NCBI RefSeq assembly: GCF_024498135.1
Contig: NZ_JANHOH010000014.1
Coordinates: 1 to 64,000 of the forward strand
Length of the DNA stretch: 64,000 nucleotides
Direction: 5' to 3'
From: Mucilaginibacter aquariorum
Lineage (GTDB): Bacteria; Bacteroidota; Bacteroidia; Sphingobacteriales; Sphingobacteriaceae
This document shows positions 48,501 to 55,855 of the stretch, in pieces. Positions within the stretch are counted from its first letter, which is position 1; the number at the start of each line of letters is the position of its first letter. A program made the position numbers and the translations under genes. Under the pieces are notes generated by a model that was not told the DNA's origin, did not search any database, and worked only from the letters and a program-made list of their open reading frames with translations.

Positions 48501-51500
48501 TGTTGCTAATGATGGTACAACAACAAGATCGTACACGATAACCGTTAACAAGCTTATACCGGCTCCTACAAATGCAGCTATAGCCGCACAGGTTTACAAA
48601 ACAGGTACTGCCATAACCCCGTTAAATACCGGGTTTGGTAATGTAGCAGCACCGGGTTACTTTGCGCTTGCCGATACAATAAATCACACTATCCCAACCC
48701 CAACGGGTATCGCTATTAATAAAGCGGGCGATTTATTTGTAGCCGATATTACGGCCGGTTCTATATATAAGCTATCTGTGGGTGGCGGTGCGCCTGTTGC
48801 TATCCTTACCGGGCTAAATACTCCGCTTGGCGTAGCAACAGATGCAGACGGTAACGTATATGCAGCAGCATTGGGTAATACCACTATTAAGAAGGTAACG
48901 CCAGGAGGTGTTATAACCAATTTAGGTAACGGCTTATCATTCCCTACAGGATTGACAGTAGATGGGGTGGGAAATATCTATGTTAATGAAACTGCAAACC
49001 ATGCAGTTAAAAAGGTAACACCGGCCGGCATTACAACAACTGTAACAACTGCGCTGAGTTTCCCTTATGGTATAACCGTTGATGCGGCAGGTAATATTTA
49101 CGTAGCCGATAATTCTGAAGGAAGCATTGTGAAATTTGGGCCAAATGGTGAGGCAAGGACCGAGCTTATAACTGGTCTTGTTAACCCAACCGACGTAAAA
49201 TTAGATGCCGCAGGCAACATTTATGTAAACCAGGGCGGTAGTAATACGCTTACCAAATTTGATAAGAATAGTGCTAACCCTGTTGTTATTTCTACAGGTT
49301 ACACAGGCCTGTTTGGCCTGGCTATAGGAAGGGATGGAAAACTTTACACTACCGATAACGGAAAGCAAAGCGTAAACAAATTAACCCCATCCGGCGGATA
49401 CTACCTAAGCGATCCGCTACCGGATGGTTTGGTATTTGATTCAGCAACCGGCACTATCAGCGGTATAGCAACAAGCGTAACCGCAGCTAAAGATTACAGC
49501 ATAACTGCCTATAACAGTGGTGGCAGCACAGCATCGGTTGTAAACATAAGTGTATTAACCAATGCAAATTTGGCTAACCTTACCTTAAGTACAGGGACGT
49601 TAAGCCCGGTATTTGATAGCGGTACAATTAATTATACTGCTACTGCAAATACCTCAACAATAAGACTTACACCAACAACGGCCGATAATGCAGCCACAAT
49701 AAAAATAAATGGTACACCGGTTGCAAACGGAGAAGCATCCGGTCCGATAGCGCTTAATACGGGAGCTAACAATGTTATGGTTACTGTAACGGCACAAGAT
49801 GGTTTAACTACTAAAACCTACACTGTAAAAATTGGAAAAGGATTAAGCAATGCCAGTTTAGCCATACTAAACGTAAGCCCATCCAAAGTGTTGCTTACAT
49901 CAAATACGCCAGAACTTGTAGAGTACACCACAATAACAAACCTTGGTGCAACCAGTATGGTATTAACCCCCACGCTAAAAGATGCCAATGCGACGCTTAC
50001 TATAAATGGTGTGACTGCAACAAGCGGAGTGGCTTCGGCCCCGGTGGCACTTAACCCAACAGGCGTAACCATCATTAGTATTGTAGTTACAGCTCAGGAT
50101 GGTGTAACTAAACGGACCTACAACGTAGCAGTTAGCAAAGGGCCTTCAAACGATGCATCACTTGTAACATTGAGCGGAGAGCCAAAATCAAAGCTGGTAT
50201 TGGTATCTAACACCGCGCAACTGGTAGAGTATAGTACTGTAACGAGTTTAAGTACAAGCAGCATGGCATTTACCCCAACACTAAAAGATGCCAATGCGAC
50301 GCTTACCATAAACGGTGTACCTGCAATAAGCGGAGCGGTTTCGTCGCCGGTTGTACTTAACCCAACGGGGGTAACAAACGTTAGTATCGTAGTAACAGCA
50401 GAAGACGGAATAACCAGCCGTACATATAACATAGCGGTTACTAAAGGGCCGTCAAGCGATGCATCGTTGACAACATTAAGCATAGACCCTAAATCAAAAC
50501 TGACGTTAGCCTCCAGCACAGCGCAGCTGATACAGTACACTACCCTGATAGGGTCAACCATAAACAGTATAACGCTGACTCCAACACTTAAGGAAGCACA
50601 TGCCACTATGACCATTAACGGTTCGCCTGCAATAAGCGGCGTGGCTTCGGCCCCGATATCGGTAAGCATAGGAACCACCACGACTGTAAATATTGTAGTA
50701 ACCGCAGAGGATGGCATCACAACAAAAACCTACAGCGTTGCCATAACCAAAGCACCGTCAAACGATGCAGCGCTGGCAATATTAAGTGTTAATCCAAAAT
50801 CAAAACTGGTGGTTGCATCAAGTACATCAGAACTTGTAAATTATACCACAACGGTAGAAGCGGCAACAGCAAGTATAATGTTGACTCCAACACTTAAGGA
50901 AGCACATGCCACTATGACCATTAACGGTTCGCCTGCAATAAGCGGCGTGGCTTCGGCCCCGATATCGGTAAGCATAGGAACCACCACGACTGTAAATATT
51001 GTAGTAACCGCAGAGGATGGCATCGCAACAAAAACCTACAGCGTTGCCATAACCAAAGCACCGTCAAACGATGCAGCGCTGGCAATATTAAGTGTTAATC
51101 CAAAATCAAAACTGGTGGTTGCATCAAGTACATCAGAACTTGTAAATTATACCACAACGGTAGAAGCGGCAACAGCAAGTATAATGTTGACACCAACGCT
51201 TAAAGAAGCAAATGCTACCATGACTATCAACGGTTCGCCGGCAATAAACGGTGTAGCTTCCTCTCCGATATCCCTTAGTACAGGTGCAAATACGATCACG
51301 ATTGTGGTAACAGCACAGGATGGTATAACCATCCGCGCCTATACGGTAACCGTGACCAGGCTGTCAAATAATTTAGCGGTTGACAAAGCCGGTGCAGATT
51401 TATTATTTGCCAATAAAGCCCCTAGCGCTATAGCACCAACAGGTGATGACGGCGTTGTAGTACACCAGGGCATATCACCAAACGGCGATGGTTCAAACGA

Positions 51501-51738
51501 CTTCCTGTCTATCGAAGGTATAATGGCTTATCCAAATAATAGGGTATCCATTATGAATACCAATGGTGCGCTGGTATTCGAGGCCAGGGATTATGGTAAG
51601 GATGGCTCAAGTTTATTTAACGGGCACTCCAATAAAACCGGGGCGATGTTAAAAGCGGGGACTTATTTTTACCAGATAGAATACAAGGTAGGAAAAGAGA
51701 ACAAACGCAAAACCGGTTATATCGTTCTTAAGTATTAA
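42574..51738 (+). CDS. giant secreted NHL / cadherin-like repeat protein with T9SS type B sorting domain
   Basis: A 3054-residue exported protein. A signal peptide ends near AHA-QQ (residue 42). Residues about 95-400 look like the arabinofuranosidase-B/LamG-type beta-sandwich of Bacteroidota surface proteins (WYDQ..HNYNAIQG). Next is an Ig-like block (about 400-505), then four NHL-type beta-propeller modules (starting near 509, 943, 1376 and 1996), each ending in a putative-Ig motif (GGYF...LPAGLSFDQTTGTISGTP). Eleven cadherin-like beta-sandwich repeats follow or alternate with them. The last 100 residues carry QGISPNGDGSNDFLSIEG and end in KTGYIVLKY, the CHU_C / type B sorting signal of the type IX system. 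It is probably a surface adhesin or matrix protein. No enzyme active site is evident. Confidence 0.85.
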   Translation: MALPLPTPFITNVPKRFLLSYKLILKTVLFALLISTFNIAHAQQAYLASGGNAAAKGSFANNPIGQGAYMFNTGTNAYAQQDFPVGFSLDKLGLTSSTSLGGAYSLRLLNSLYSGPLVRVAIGSSFFDVYPDASAGLAFSLSSPVSAAYSTYDAAPTGATGTTLSTIIGSNSATVAIWYDQTVVHNYNAIQGNSSAQPQIINAGTINTANSKPAIKFSGTQFMLVTTTGLNFHMSGSIVYNAASSNTNSGNAGAWYTMAGIVGSEQGGVVNDWGYGVYNNKFTVGIGNIDGFSDASYGAGASVNDGTTRQTTWTRNYSSGVVAIYNNGTSEGSNTLPAGERNAVQSFSIGSSVPDGSFGFTGTISEIALFPIVYNLTERQAVEGSQSTYYNITAVTGSINTSGTLSALTTMRGTASASTTFNVSGAGLSSGILIAPPAGFEVSTNSSFSPTITVGTGGEIASTPVYIRLAASAAKGTYSGDIALSANGALPKTIATAVSTVTSNATDYPVISYGTAKVFATNTAITPVVPAATDVDAFGYSSSFGTVGGGVTQAMRIKKDAQGNVYLLDNIYPSKLFKFPADGSAAVEILTGSSSPKGFALDDAGNIYVADMGDNVVRKIEAGTGTITTLATGFTSAYSIAIGKNGIIYVADFNASSIKQIPAGGGTPVVVGTGFLNPTDVAVDAAGNVYVADQGNGKLKKIWITTDGHTEDVVDIRQPVAVAVDKADNVFVSDVSNFRIYELPANGSGPQIIASGSAVQNIYGLYSDAKGVLYAAQIPKNTGTVITPSGGYFLNTKLPAGLSFDQTTGTISGTPTEASAAKDYIITAYNSGSSQSTVVNISVKSTNANLSTLTVTGATMTPAFDAATISYSASVSTATTSVSITPTVADATATLSYNGDAVTSGSPITIALAAGDNVVPIIVTAESGVTKTYTITVNRAAIPTLNYGASRLFAENVAITPIVPTATNVSAFGYSSNFSTIGGGVTQAMRIKKDAQGNVYLLDNIYPSKLFKFPADGSAAVEIPTGGPSPKGFALDDAGNIYVADMTDNAVRKIEASTGTITTLATGFVTAYSVAVGKNGIIYVADFSAVDIKQIPAGGGFPVGVGAGFHQATDVAVDAAGNVYVADQGNGKLKKIWITTDGHTEDVTDIRQPVAVAVDKADNVFVSDISNFRIYELPANGSGPQIIASGSAVRNIYGLDADAKGVLYAAQIPNSTGTVITPSGGYFLNAKLPAGLSFDQTTGIISGTPTQTTAAKDYIITAYSNGGSTSATVNIGVIPDQARLTALTVTGATINPAFDENTTTYNASVSKDTTSVTITPTAADAGATIAYNGNAVVSGSPVTVTLVAGNNSIPFIVTAITGNTKTYTINVFKGSVPTVSYGTAQTFVLNTAITPLTPTSTHVGTLGYTNPLTDIGSGLGIQTYAAVVDDAGNTYLISNGRRSVQVIPANGDPAYDIGGDFNFPSALAIDKANNLYVADMSTIYKVAAGTTVLTPVSSTYGYVTGLTPDNEGNLYIADQTNPKISKLNISDGTSVNIGSDLGYPTAVQLRGGKLYVLEGQSTKIFRMNTDGSSLTTLVNYTGSHNIIIDPSGYLYAVSNGIIRYNLDGTNPQVAVSGNGDTYRVSVDKKGNIYIGTLSGGSMKLARPSGGYFIDKALPAGLNFDISTGTISGTPTVASPATNYTIIAYNGADSISTHVTIGAEANNDLTSLVTDVGTLTPIFDADSTSYKVTVDNGNIAANITATLSEASNALTINGITATSDTPASVALNVGDNNISVVVTSSDNSTKTYTVKIHRISNDYKLSNLISSVGSLSPSFDADVADYTIDLPYGTSSAKLTPTANAFATIKVADVITASGIASQDLSLQSGDNNIVVNVTAEEGISTNNYTVNLRVAAPSSVSLSGITLSVGTLSPAFNAGSTNYQVSVPVGTSAITVQPVLADALSVVTVNGSALDAMTGSVNVPLNDGLNVIAVNVVANDGTTTRSYTITVNKLIPAPTNAAIAAQVYKTGTAITPLNTGFGNVAAPGYFALADTINHTIPTPTGIAINKAGDLFVADITAGSIYKLSVGGGAPVAILTGLNTPLGVATDADGNVYAAALGNTTIKKVTPGGVITNLGNGLSFPTGLTVDGVGNIYVNETANHAVKKVTPAGITTTVTTALSFPYGITVDAAGNIYVADNSEGSIVKFGPNGEARTELITGLVNPTDVKLDAAGNIYVNQGGSNTLTKFDKNSANPVVISTGYTGLFGLAIGRDGKLYTTDNGKQSVNKLTPSGGYYLSDPLPDGLVFDSATGTISGIATSVTAAKDYSITAYNSGGSTASVVNISVLTNANLANLTLSTGTLSPVFDSGTINYTATANTSTIRLTPTTADNAATIKINGTPVANGEASGPIALNTGANNVMVTVTAQDGLTTKTYTVKIGKGLSNASLAILNVSPSKVLLTSNTPELVEYTTITNLGATSMVLTPTLKDANATLTINGVTATSGVASAPVALNPTGVTIISIVVTAQDGVTKRTYNVAVSKGPSNDASLVTLSGEPKSKLVLVSNTAQLVEYSTVTSLSTSSMAFTPTLKDANATLTINGVPAISGAVSSPVVLNPTGVTNVSIVVTAEDGITSRTYNIAVTKGPSSDASLTTLSIDPKSKLTLASSTAQLIQYTTLIGSTINSITLTPTLKEAHATMTINGSPAISGVASAPISVSIGTTTTVNIVVTAEDGITTKTYSVAITKAPSNDAALAILSVNPKSKLVVASSTSELVNYTTTVEAATASIMLTPTLKEAHATMTINGSPAISGVASAPISVSIGTTTTVNIVVTAEDGIATKTYSVAITKAPSNDAALAILSVNPKSKLVVASSTSELVNYTTTVEAATASIMLTPTLKEANATMTINGSPAINGVASSPISLSTGANTITIVVTAQDGITIRAYTVTVTRLSNNLAVDKAGADLLFANKAPSAIAPTGDDGVVVHQGISPNGDGSNDFLSIEGIMAYPNNRVSIMNTNGALVFEARDYGKDGSSLFNGHSNKTGAMLKAGTYFYQIEYKVGKENKRKTGYIVLKY
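44097..46699 (+). repeat. two 1.3-kb repeat modules inside the giant gene
   Basis: Two consecutive segments with a period of 1302 bp (434 codons) are very similar at the DNA level; for example the GTAACTCAGGCGATGCGG stretch recurs at 44224 and 45526. Each encodes one NHL propeller, one putative-Ig motif and one cadherin-like repeat. Differences are mostly at third codon positions, so the copies are older than the 306-bp repeat further down. Confidence 0.8.
50576..51191 (+). repeat. near-perfect 306-bp tandem repeat
   Basis: Units starting at 50576 and 50882 match over about 310 bp with only one difference that I can find (A at 50720 versus G at 51026, Thr to Ala). Each unit encodes one 102-residue cadherin-like repeat. 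Such identity points to a recent duplication or gene conversion. Confidence 0.85.
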
Positions 51739-51751
51739 ACGAATAGTACAA

Positions 51752-51796
51752 TAAACAAGAAAGCCTTTCAGTGTATCTGAAAGGCTTTCTTGTTTA
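51752..51796. terminator. perfect 20-bp-stem bidirectional terminator
   Basis: Bases 51752-51771 and 51777-51796 are perfect inverted repeats around loop TGTAT. The right arm contains the stop codon of the minus-strand phosphodiesterase gene. It ends both convergent genes. Confidence 0.85.
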
Positions 51797-52552
51797 CTTA
51801 GTTCTAATTTCGATGACCAATTTATCTATCCTGTCTGTTGATAAAATATCCGCACTAAATTCCATTAGTTTTCGCCAGCCGGCGGGGTTATCTGGCGCAG
51901 CCCAAAAACGCAGCTTTTTCCCGGATTGATGAACTGCATTAATTACAGATTTAAGCACCTTCTCGTCCTGCTCTGGTAAAGAGCCATTCCCGGTCCATTT
52001 AGAATAATTTGCAAAGTTAAGGCTTACCTGTGAAACACGCTTCCACTGTTCGGGGTTGTGAGGTAATTGCAGGTCGTCATCAAAAGTAATGTAAGACGGG
52101 TAGTTTTTGTATTCGGACGGTGGCGGGCGGTTCCCGGTTATAATAATGCTAAGAGGGGAGTTAGATCTATCCGTTTTAATAAAAGCCTTTAGCGGCTCCA
52201 ACTCCTTGAGTAGCTCGGTTAGTATGGGAGCGTAATTTTCTTTCAGGTCTATCACCAGATTTACTGGCCTTGGCCGGTCGCGCATCACTTTTTGGATAGG
52301 TTCCAGGTACAATTTTTCAAGTGTTATTAACCGCTTTGCATCAGTTGTGTCATGCGCAACTACTAATTTTCCATTACGCAAAAAAACGTCAGCCTCAATA
52401 GCACCAACACCGGCATCAAAAGCATGATAGAATGCATTGGGGCGCGAGTAATCGTTATGGGAATGAATATTTGCGGCAGTATATTTTTGCTGGGCATAAA
52501 CCGGGCTTAGAAACAAAAAGATAAGGGTGAGTACAGGTAACGATTTTAGCAT
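51794..52552 (-). CDS. secreted PI-PLC/GDPD-superfamily phosphodiesterase
   Basis: A 252-residue exported protein with a signal peptide ending near VYA-QQ. The TIM-barrel phosphodiesterase superfamily motif is visible: HSHNDYSRPN (catalytic His), GAIEADVFLRNGKLVVAHD (metal-binding Glu/Asp and second catalytic His), DLKENY. It resembles the uncharacterised AIM6-like group more than classical GlpQ. Hydrolysis of a glycerophospho- or inositol-phospholipid is likely. ATG 52552 (MLKSLPVLTLIF) is preferred to a TTG seven codons upstream. Confidence 0.78.
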   Translation of the reverse strand: MLKSLPVLTLIFLFLSPVYAQQKYTAANIHSHNDYSRPNAFYHAFDAGVGAIEADVFLRNGKLVVAHDTTDAKRLITLEKLYLEPIQKVMRDRPRPVNLVIDLKENYAPILTELLKELEPLKAFIKTDRSNSPLSIIITGNRPPPSEYKNYPSYITFDDDLQLPHNPEQWKRVSQVSLNFANYSKWTGNGSLPEQDEKVLKSVINAVHQSGKKLRFWAAPDNPAGWRKLMEFSADILSTDRIDKLVIEIRTK

Positions 52553-52709
52553 AGATACAGGTGTTATGGGCAAGGCCCCGCGTTTTATCGCACAAAGTAA
52601 AAAATTTATATTATGTGCATGTTAAGTGTTATAAAAAGGATTGTTTGTGGTGGAAAAATACTTTAAGCAGGTTGATAATCAAATATTGCAGCAGGATGAT
52701 ACTATATTA

Positions 52710-52723
52710 ATACCAATCGGTAT
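52710..52723. promoter_or_regulatory. TetR operator 1 (tetR promoter)
   Basis: ATACC-AATC-GGTAT lies 9 bp before the tetR ATG and overlaps an exact -7 box TATATTTG (52721-52728). This implies autorepression and a nearly leaderless tetR messenger. Confidence 0.7.
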
Positions 52724-52732
52724 ATTTGTAGC

Positions 52733-53335
52733 ATGAATAAGCTGACATCAAAAACAGAACGTACCAAAGCATTCATTATAGAAAGCACAGCGGAGATCTT
52801 TAATAAAAAAGGTTACGCGGGTACCTCTTTGTCTGATCTTACTGCTGCAACAGGCCTTACTAAAGGCAGTATCTACGGGAATTTTGAGAATAAAGAAGAA
52901 GTTGCCCTTGCTGTTTTTGATTATAATTATTCACGGGTATCAAAAAGAGTACTCGATTTAATGGACAAAGCGGAAACCTTCCATGATAAATTAATGGTTT
53001 ATGCAAAGGTTTATAAAAATATTAGCCGGGCACCCTTAAACCACGGCGGTTGCCCCATTATAAACACTGCTATTGAGGCCGATGACACTAATGGTCTCTT
53101 AAAAGACAGGGCGGCAAAAGCGTTACTTAAATGGGAAAAGAATCTTACCCGTTTAATTGAGCAGGGTATTGAAGCAGGCGAGTTTAAAACAGATATAAAC
53201 GTAAGGCAAAGTGCTTTATCAATAATTGCCCTTATAGAAGGTGGCGTAATGATATCCCGAACCACAAATGACCCCGGCAGTATGGAAGCCGTTGTTAATA
53301 CGGTTGAAATGCTTATTAGCCAAATGAAAAAGTAA
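52733..53335 (+). CDS. TetR-family repressor of the adjacent efflux pump
   Basis: A 200-residue TetR/AcrR regulator. The N-terminal helix-turn-helix (ERTKAFIIESTAEIFNKKGYAG, then LSDLTAATGLTKGSIYGNFENKEEV) occupies about 7-56; the C-terminal ligand domain contains HGGCPIINTAIEADD, typical of the YxaF/LmrA-like subgroup. Palindromes of the same sequence lie before this gene, behind it, and before the DHA2 transporter gene, so it most likely represses both genes and releases them on binding a toxic compound. Confidence 0.88.
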   Translation: MNKLTSKTERTKAFIIESTAEIFNKKGYAGTSLSDLTAATGLTKGSIYGNFENKEEVALAVFDYNYSRVSKRVLDLMDKAETFHDKLMVYAKVYKNISRAPLNHGGCPIINTAIEADDTNGLLKDRAAKALLKWEKNLTRLIEQGIEAGEFKTDINVRQSALSIIALIEGGVMISRTTNDPGSMEAVVNTVEMLISQMKK

Positions 53336-53346
53336 ATTTTTTGCTT

Positions 53347-53372
53347 AATTATATACCGATCGGTATATAATT
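53347..53372. promoter_or_regulatory. TetR operator 2 (26-bp perfect palindrome)
   Basis: A perfect 26-bp palindrome with core ATACCGATCGGTAT lies in the tetR-transporter spacer. It is the most symmetrical of the three sites and so may be the strongest. Confidence 0.75.
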
Positions 53373-53418
53373 GGCTATGACAATCAAGAACAAAAAATAA
53401 CAATCACACACTTGAAAA

Positions 53419-53434
53419 TATACCGATTGGTATA
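53419..53434. promoter_or_regulatory. TetR operator 3 (transporter start)
   Basis: TATACC-GATT-GGTATA lies 7 bp before the transporter ATG, so a bound repressor would block initiation. Confidence 0.7.
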
Positions 53435-53441
53435 AAATAAA

Positions 53442-54992
53442 ATGAATCCTTTAAAAAGACAAATACTGCTGATAACCGTAATAGCCGCTGCTATTATGGA
53501 ATTGATAGATACCTCTATAGTAAATGTGGCGCTAAACTATATGAGCGGTAACCTCGGCGCTACGTTAGAAGATACTTCATGGGTGATCACCTCTTACGCC
53601 ATAGCCAACGTAATTATCATACCCATGACCAGCTTTTTGGCTTCTAACCTGGGCAGGCGTAATTATTATATAGGTTCTATTATACTGTTTACACTCTGTT
53701 CCTTTTTATGTGGTAACGCAACCGGGATATGGGAGCTGGTGGCATTTAGGTTTTTGCAGGGCCTGGGGGGCGGGGCGCTGCTTTCCGTATCGGCAACAGT
53801 AGTATTTGAACTTTTCCCTAAAGAAAAACAAGCCACAGCCAGTGCGCTGTTTGGTATTGGCGTGTTTATTGGCCCCACCATTGGCCCTACGCTTGGAGGC
53901 TACATTACCGAAAATTATTCGTGGCCATGGATCTTTTATATCAATATCCCAATAGGTATAGCCACTGCGGTATCGTGTCTGTTTTTACTGTATGAACCGG
54001 CAATTAAACAAAAACTGCAAAAGATAGATTGGGTGGGAATAGGCCTGTTGATCATTGGGATTGGCTCGCTGCAGGTTGTATTAGAGCGGGGCAAAACCGA
54101 TGACTGGTTTGCCGCCGGTTACATTATATTCTTGTCAGTTACCGCCGCAATTTCACTTACTGCATTTATAATTTGGGAGTTGAGTATTCCAAACCCTGTG
54201 GTAAACCTTCGAATATTAAAATTTCGGTCCTTAAGTATTTCTGCGGTACTCACTTTTATAACGGGCATGGGCTTGTACACATCTATTTACCTTACGCCGG
54301 TTGTAGCACAACGTTTATTAGGCTTTACACCAACACAATCAGGCCTGTTGCTATTGCCCGGGTCAATTATCGCGGTGCTTGCCCTTGTCCTTACCGGGAA
54401 ATTATTACAAAAGGGTGTATCGCCGGCGTTGATAGTGCTGGTTGGGTTTTTATGCTTTATATATTTCAACTGGTCAATGTCGCGTATAAATTTGGAAAGC
54501 ACATCGGCAACAATAAGCCTTAACCTTATATTCAGGGCTATCGGTATGGCTTTGTTAACCGTTCCGCTGGGTGCTTTGGCCGTGTCATCATTACAGGCTA
54601 AAGATATACCGCAGGGTACCGCATTAAATAATATGATGCGCCAGTTAGGGGGCTCTTTCGGTATATCCATTATCAATACTTACGTGGCCCGCAGGGTGGC
54701 ATCGCACCGTATGGACCTGATAACGCATATTACGCCCGATAATCCCATATTTATCGACAGGTTAAAAGCATACACGCAAATGTTCCAGCAATATGGCATC
54801 ACAGTGCTCGATGCCAAACAGAAAGCAATTCAACTGGTTGAAAAAGTGGTAGTTAAGCAATCATCCTTCTCCAGTTATTTAGATGCCTTCTTCTTGATCG
54901 GGTTGTTTTTTGCGATAGTGTTACCCCTGTTGCTTTTTGTAGCCAGGCGCGATAAAACAAAACCAGTTGTTATACCATCATCAGATCATTAA
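53442..54992 (+). CDS. DHA2-family (EmrB/QacA) multidrug efflux MFS transporter
   Basis: A 516-residue transporter with about 14 hydrophobic helices. Family motifs are seen: helix 1 with ELIDTSIVNVALNYM (motif D1), WVITSYAIANVIIIPM, the LGRRNYY loop, RFLQGLGGGALL, and GPTIGPTLGGYITENYSWPWIFYINIPIG (motif C, drug:proton antiporters). It exports drugs or toxic metabolites. It is controlled by the upstream TetR through operators on both sides of the spacer. Confidence 0.9.
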   Translation: MNPLKRQILLITVIAAAIMELIDTSIVNVALNYMSGNLGATLEDTSWVITSYAIANVIIIPMTSFLASNLGRRNYYIGSIILFTLCSFLCGNATGIWELVAFRFLQGLGGGALLSVSATVVFELFPKEKQATASALFGIGVFIGPTIGPTLGGYITENYSWPWIFYINIPIGIATAVSCLFLLYEPAIKQKLQKIDWVGIGLLIIGIGSLQVVLERGKTDDWFAAGYIIFLSVTAAISLTAFIIWELSIPNPVVNLRILKFRSLSISAVLTFITGMGLYTSIYLTPVVAQRLLGFTPTQSGLLLLPGSIIAVLALVLTGKLLQKGVSPALIVLVGFLCFIYFNWSMSRINLESTSATISLNLIFRAIGMALLTVPLGALAVSSLQAKDIPQGTALNNMMRQLGGSFGISIINTYVARRVASHRMDLITHITPDNPIFIDRLKAYTQMFQQYGITVLDAKQKAIQLVEKVVVKQSSFSSYLDAFFLIGLFFAIVLPLLLFVARRDKTKPVVIPSSDH

Positions 54993-55054
54993 GTTTACCT
55001 GCTGCAAGCGTTATAATGCAGGATTAAGTATATTAGCCCCATATACCTTAACAC

Positions 55055-55849
55055 ATGATCCTTCAAAAACCATACGCCTGCTTACTGGCTATAGTATGCT
55101 TAATTGCATTCAGCAATGCATCGGCACAAACAAAAAATAATACCCTTTACACGGCCGGGCATGCCAGCGCTTTTATAGGCGGCTTGTATGATGCCGTTTA
55201 TCCTTACACCAAAGTACTGAAACATGGCGATTTTGGTTTGGGTGCCCCCGATAAACTGGATGGCGAGGTGTTAATTTTAAACGGCAAAATCTACCAGACA
55301 CAATCTACCGGGAAAACTTTTGAGGTGAAAGATTCGGAACTGACCCCATTTGCCGTAGTGAATTTTTTTAAGGGTAAAAAAACGGCAAAAACCGCCCAAA
55401 AACTGTCCAAAATCGCCCTTTTTTTGTACCTGGATAGTCTGCTATCTAACAAGAATGGCATTTATGCCATAAAAATAACCGGGAGCTTTAATACCATCAA
55501 AACCCGGGCGTTTCCACCGGTTAAAAAACCGTACGTACCACTGGCCGACATGCTGTCGTTACAACATTTTTTCACTTTCGAAAATGTTAAGGGTACCCTG
55601 GTTGGTTACCGCATCCCGACATTTATGGATGGGCCAAATATTACCGGTTATCACTTTCATTTTTTAAGCGATGATAAAAAAGCCGGCGGCCATATTATAG
55701 ACCTGCTCACCAACGACGTGACAATTGAGATTGACCAGTTGGATAGCTTTTTGGTAGATATCCCGCAAACCAAAGATTTCGACAATTTCGATTTCAGTAA
55801 AGATCGCCGCAAAGAAGTTAAGAAAGTAGAGAACGGTAAAAAGGATTAA
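55055..55849 (+). CDS. alsD: alpha-acetolactate decarboxylase with signal peptide
   Basis: A 264-residue AlsD/BudA-family protein that decarboxylates 2-acetolactate to acetoin. The zinc ligands His200, His202 and His213 are in GYHFHFLSDDKKAGGH, and Glu71 lies in LDGEVLILNGKIYQ, as in the structurally known enzyme. A signal peptide (about 1-24, ASA-Q) predicts export; a secreted form is known in Brevibacillus. No acetolactate synthase gene is nearby. It lies 62 bp after the efflux gene on the same strand and may be co-transcribed. Confidence 0.85.
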   Translation: MILQKPYACLLAIVCLIAFSNASAQTKNNTLYTAGHASAFIGGLYDAVYPYTKVLKHGDFGLGAPDKLDGEVLILNGKIYQTQSTGKTFEVKDSELTPFAVVNFFKGKKTAKTAQKLSKIALFLYLDSLLSNKNGIYAIKITGSFNTIKTRAFPPVKKPYVPLADMLSLQHFFTFENVKGTLVGYRIPTFMDGPNITGYHFHFLSDDKKAGGHIIDLLTNDVTIEIDQLDSFLVDIPQTKDFDNFDFSKDRRKEVKKVENGKKD

Positions 55850-55855
55850 TCTGCC

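Noticed and set aside
50118..50720. 200-codon frame antisense to the repeat region of the giant gene
   Set aside because: Long antisense frames arise because the repeats share codon pattern; the same frames recur with each repeat copy.
50576..51191. The 306-bp tandem repeat as a CRISPR-like or satellite array
   Set aside because: The units are in frame with the giant gene and encode cadherin-like domains; no short regular spacers exist.
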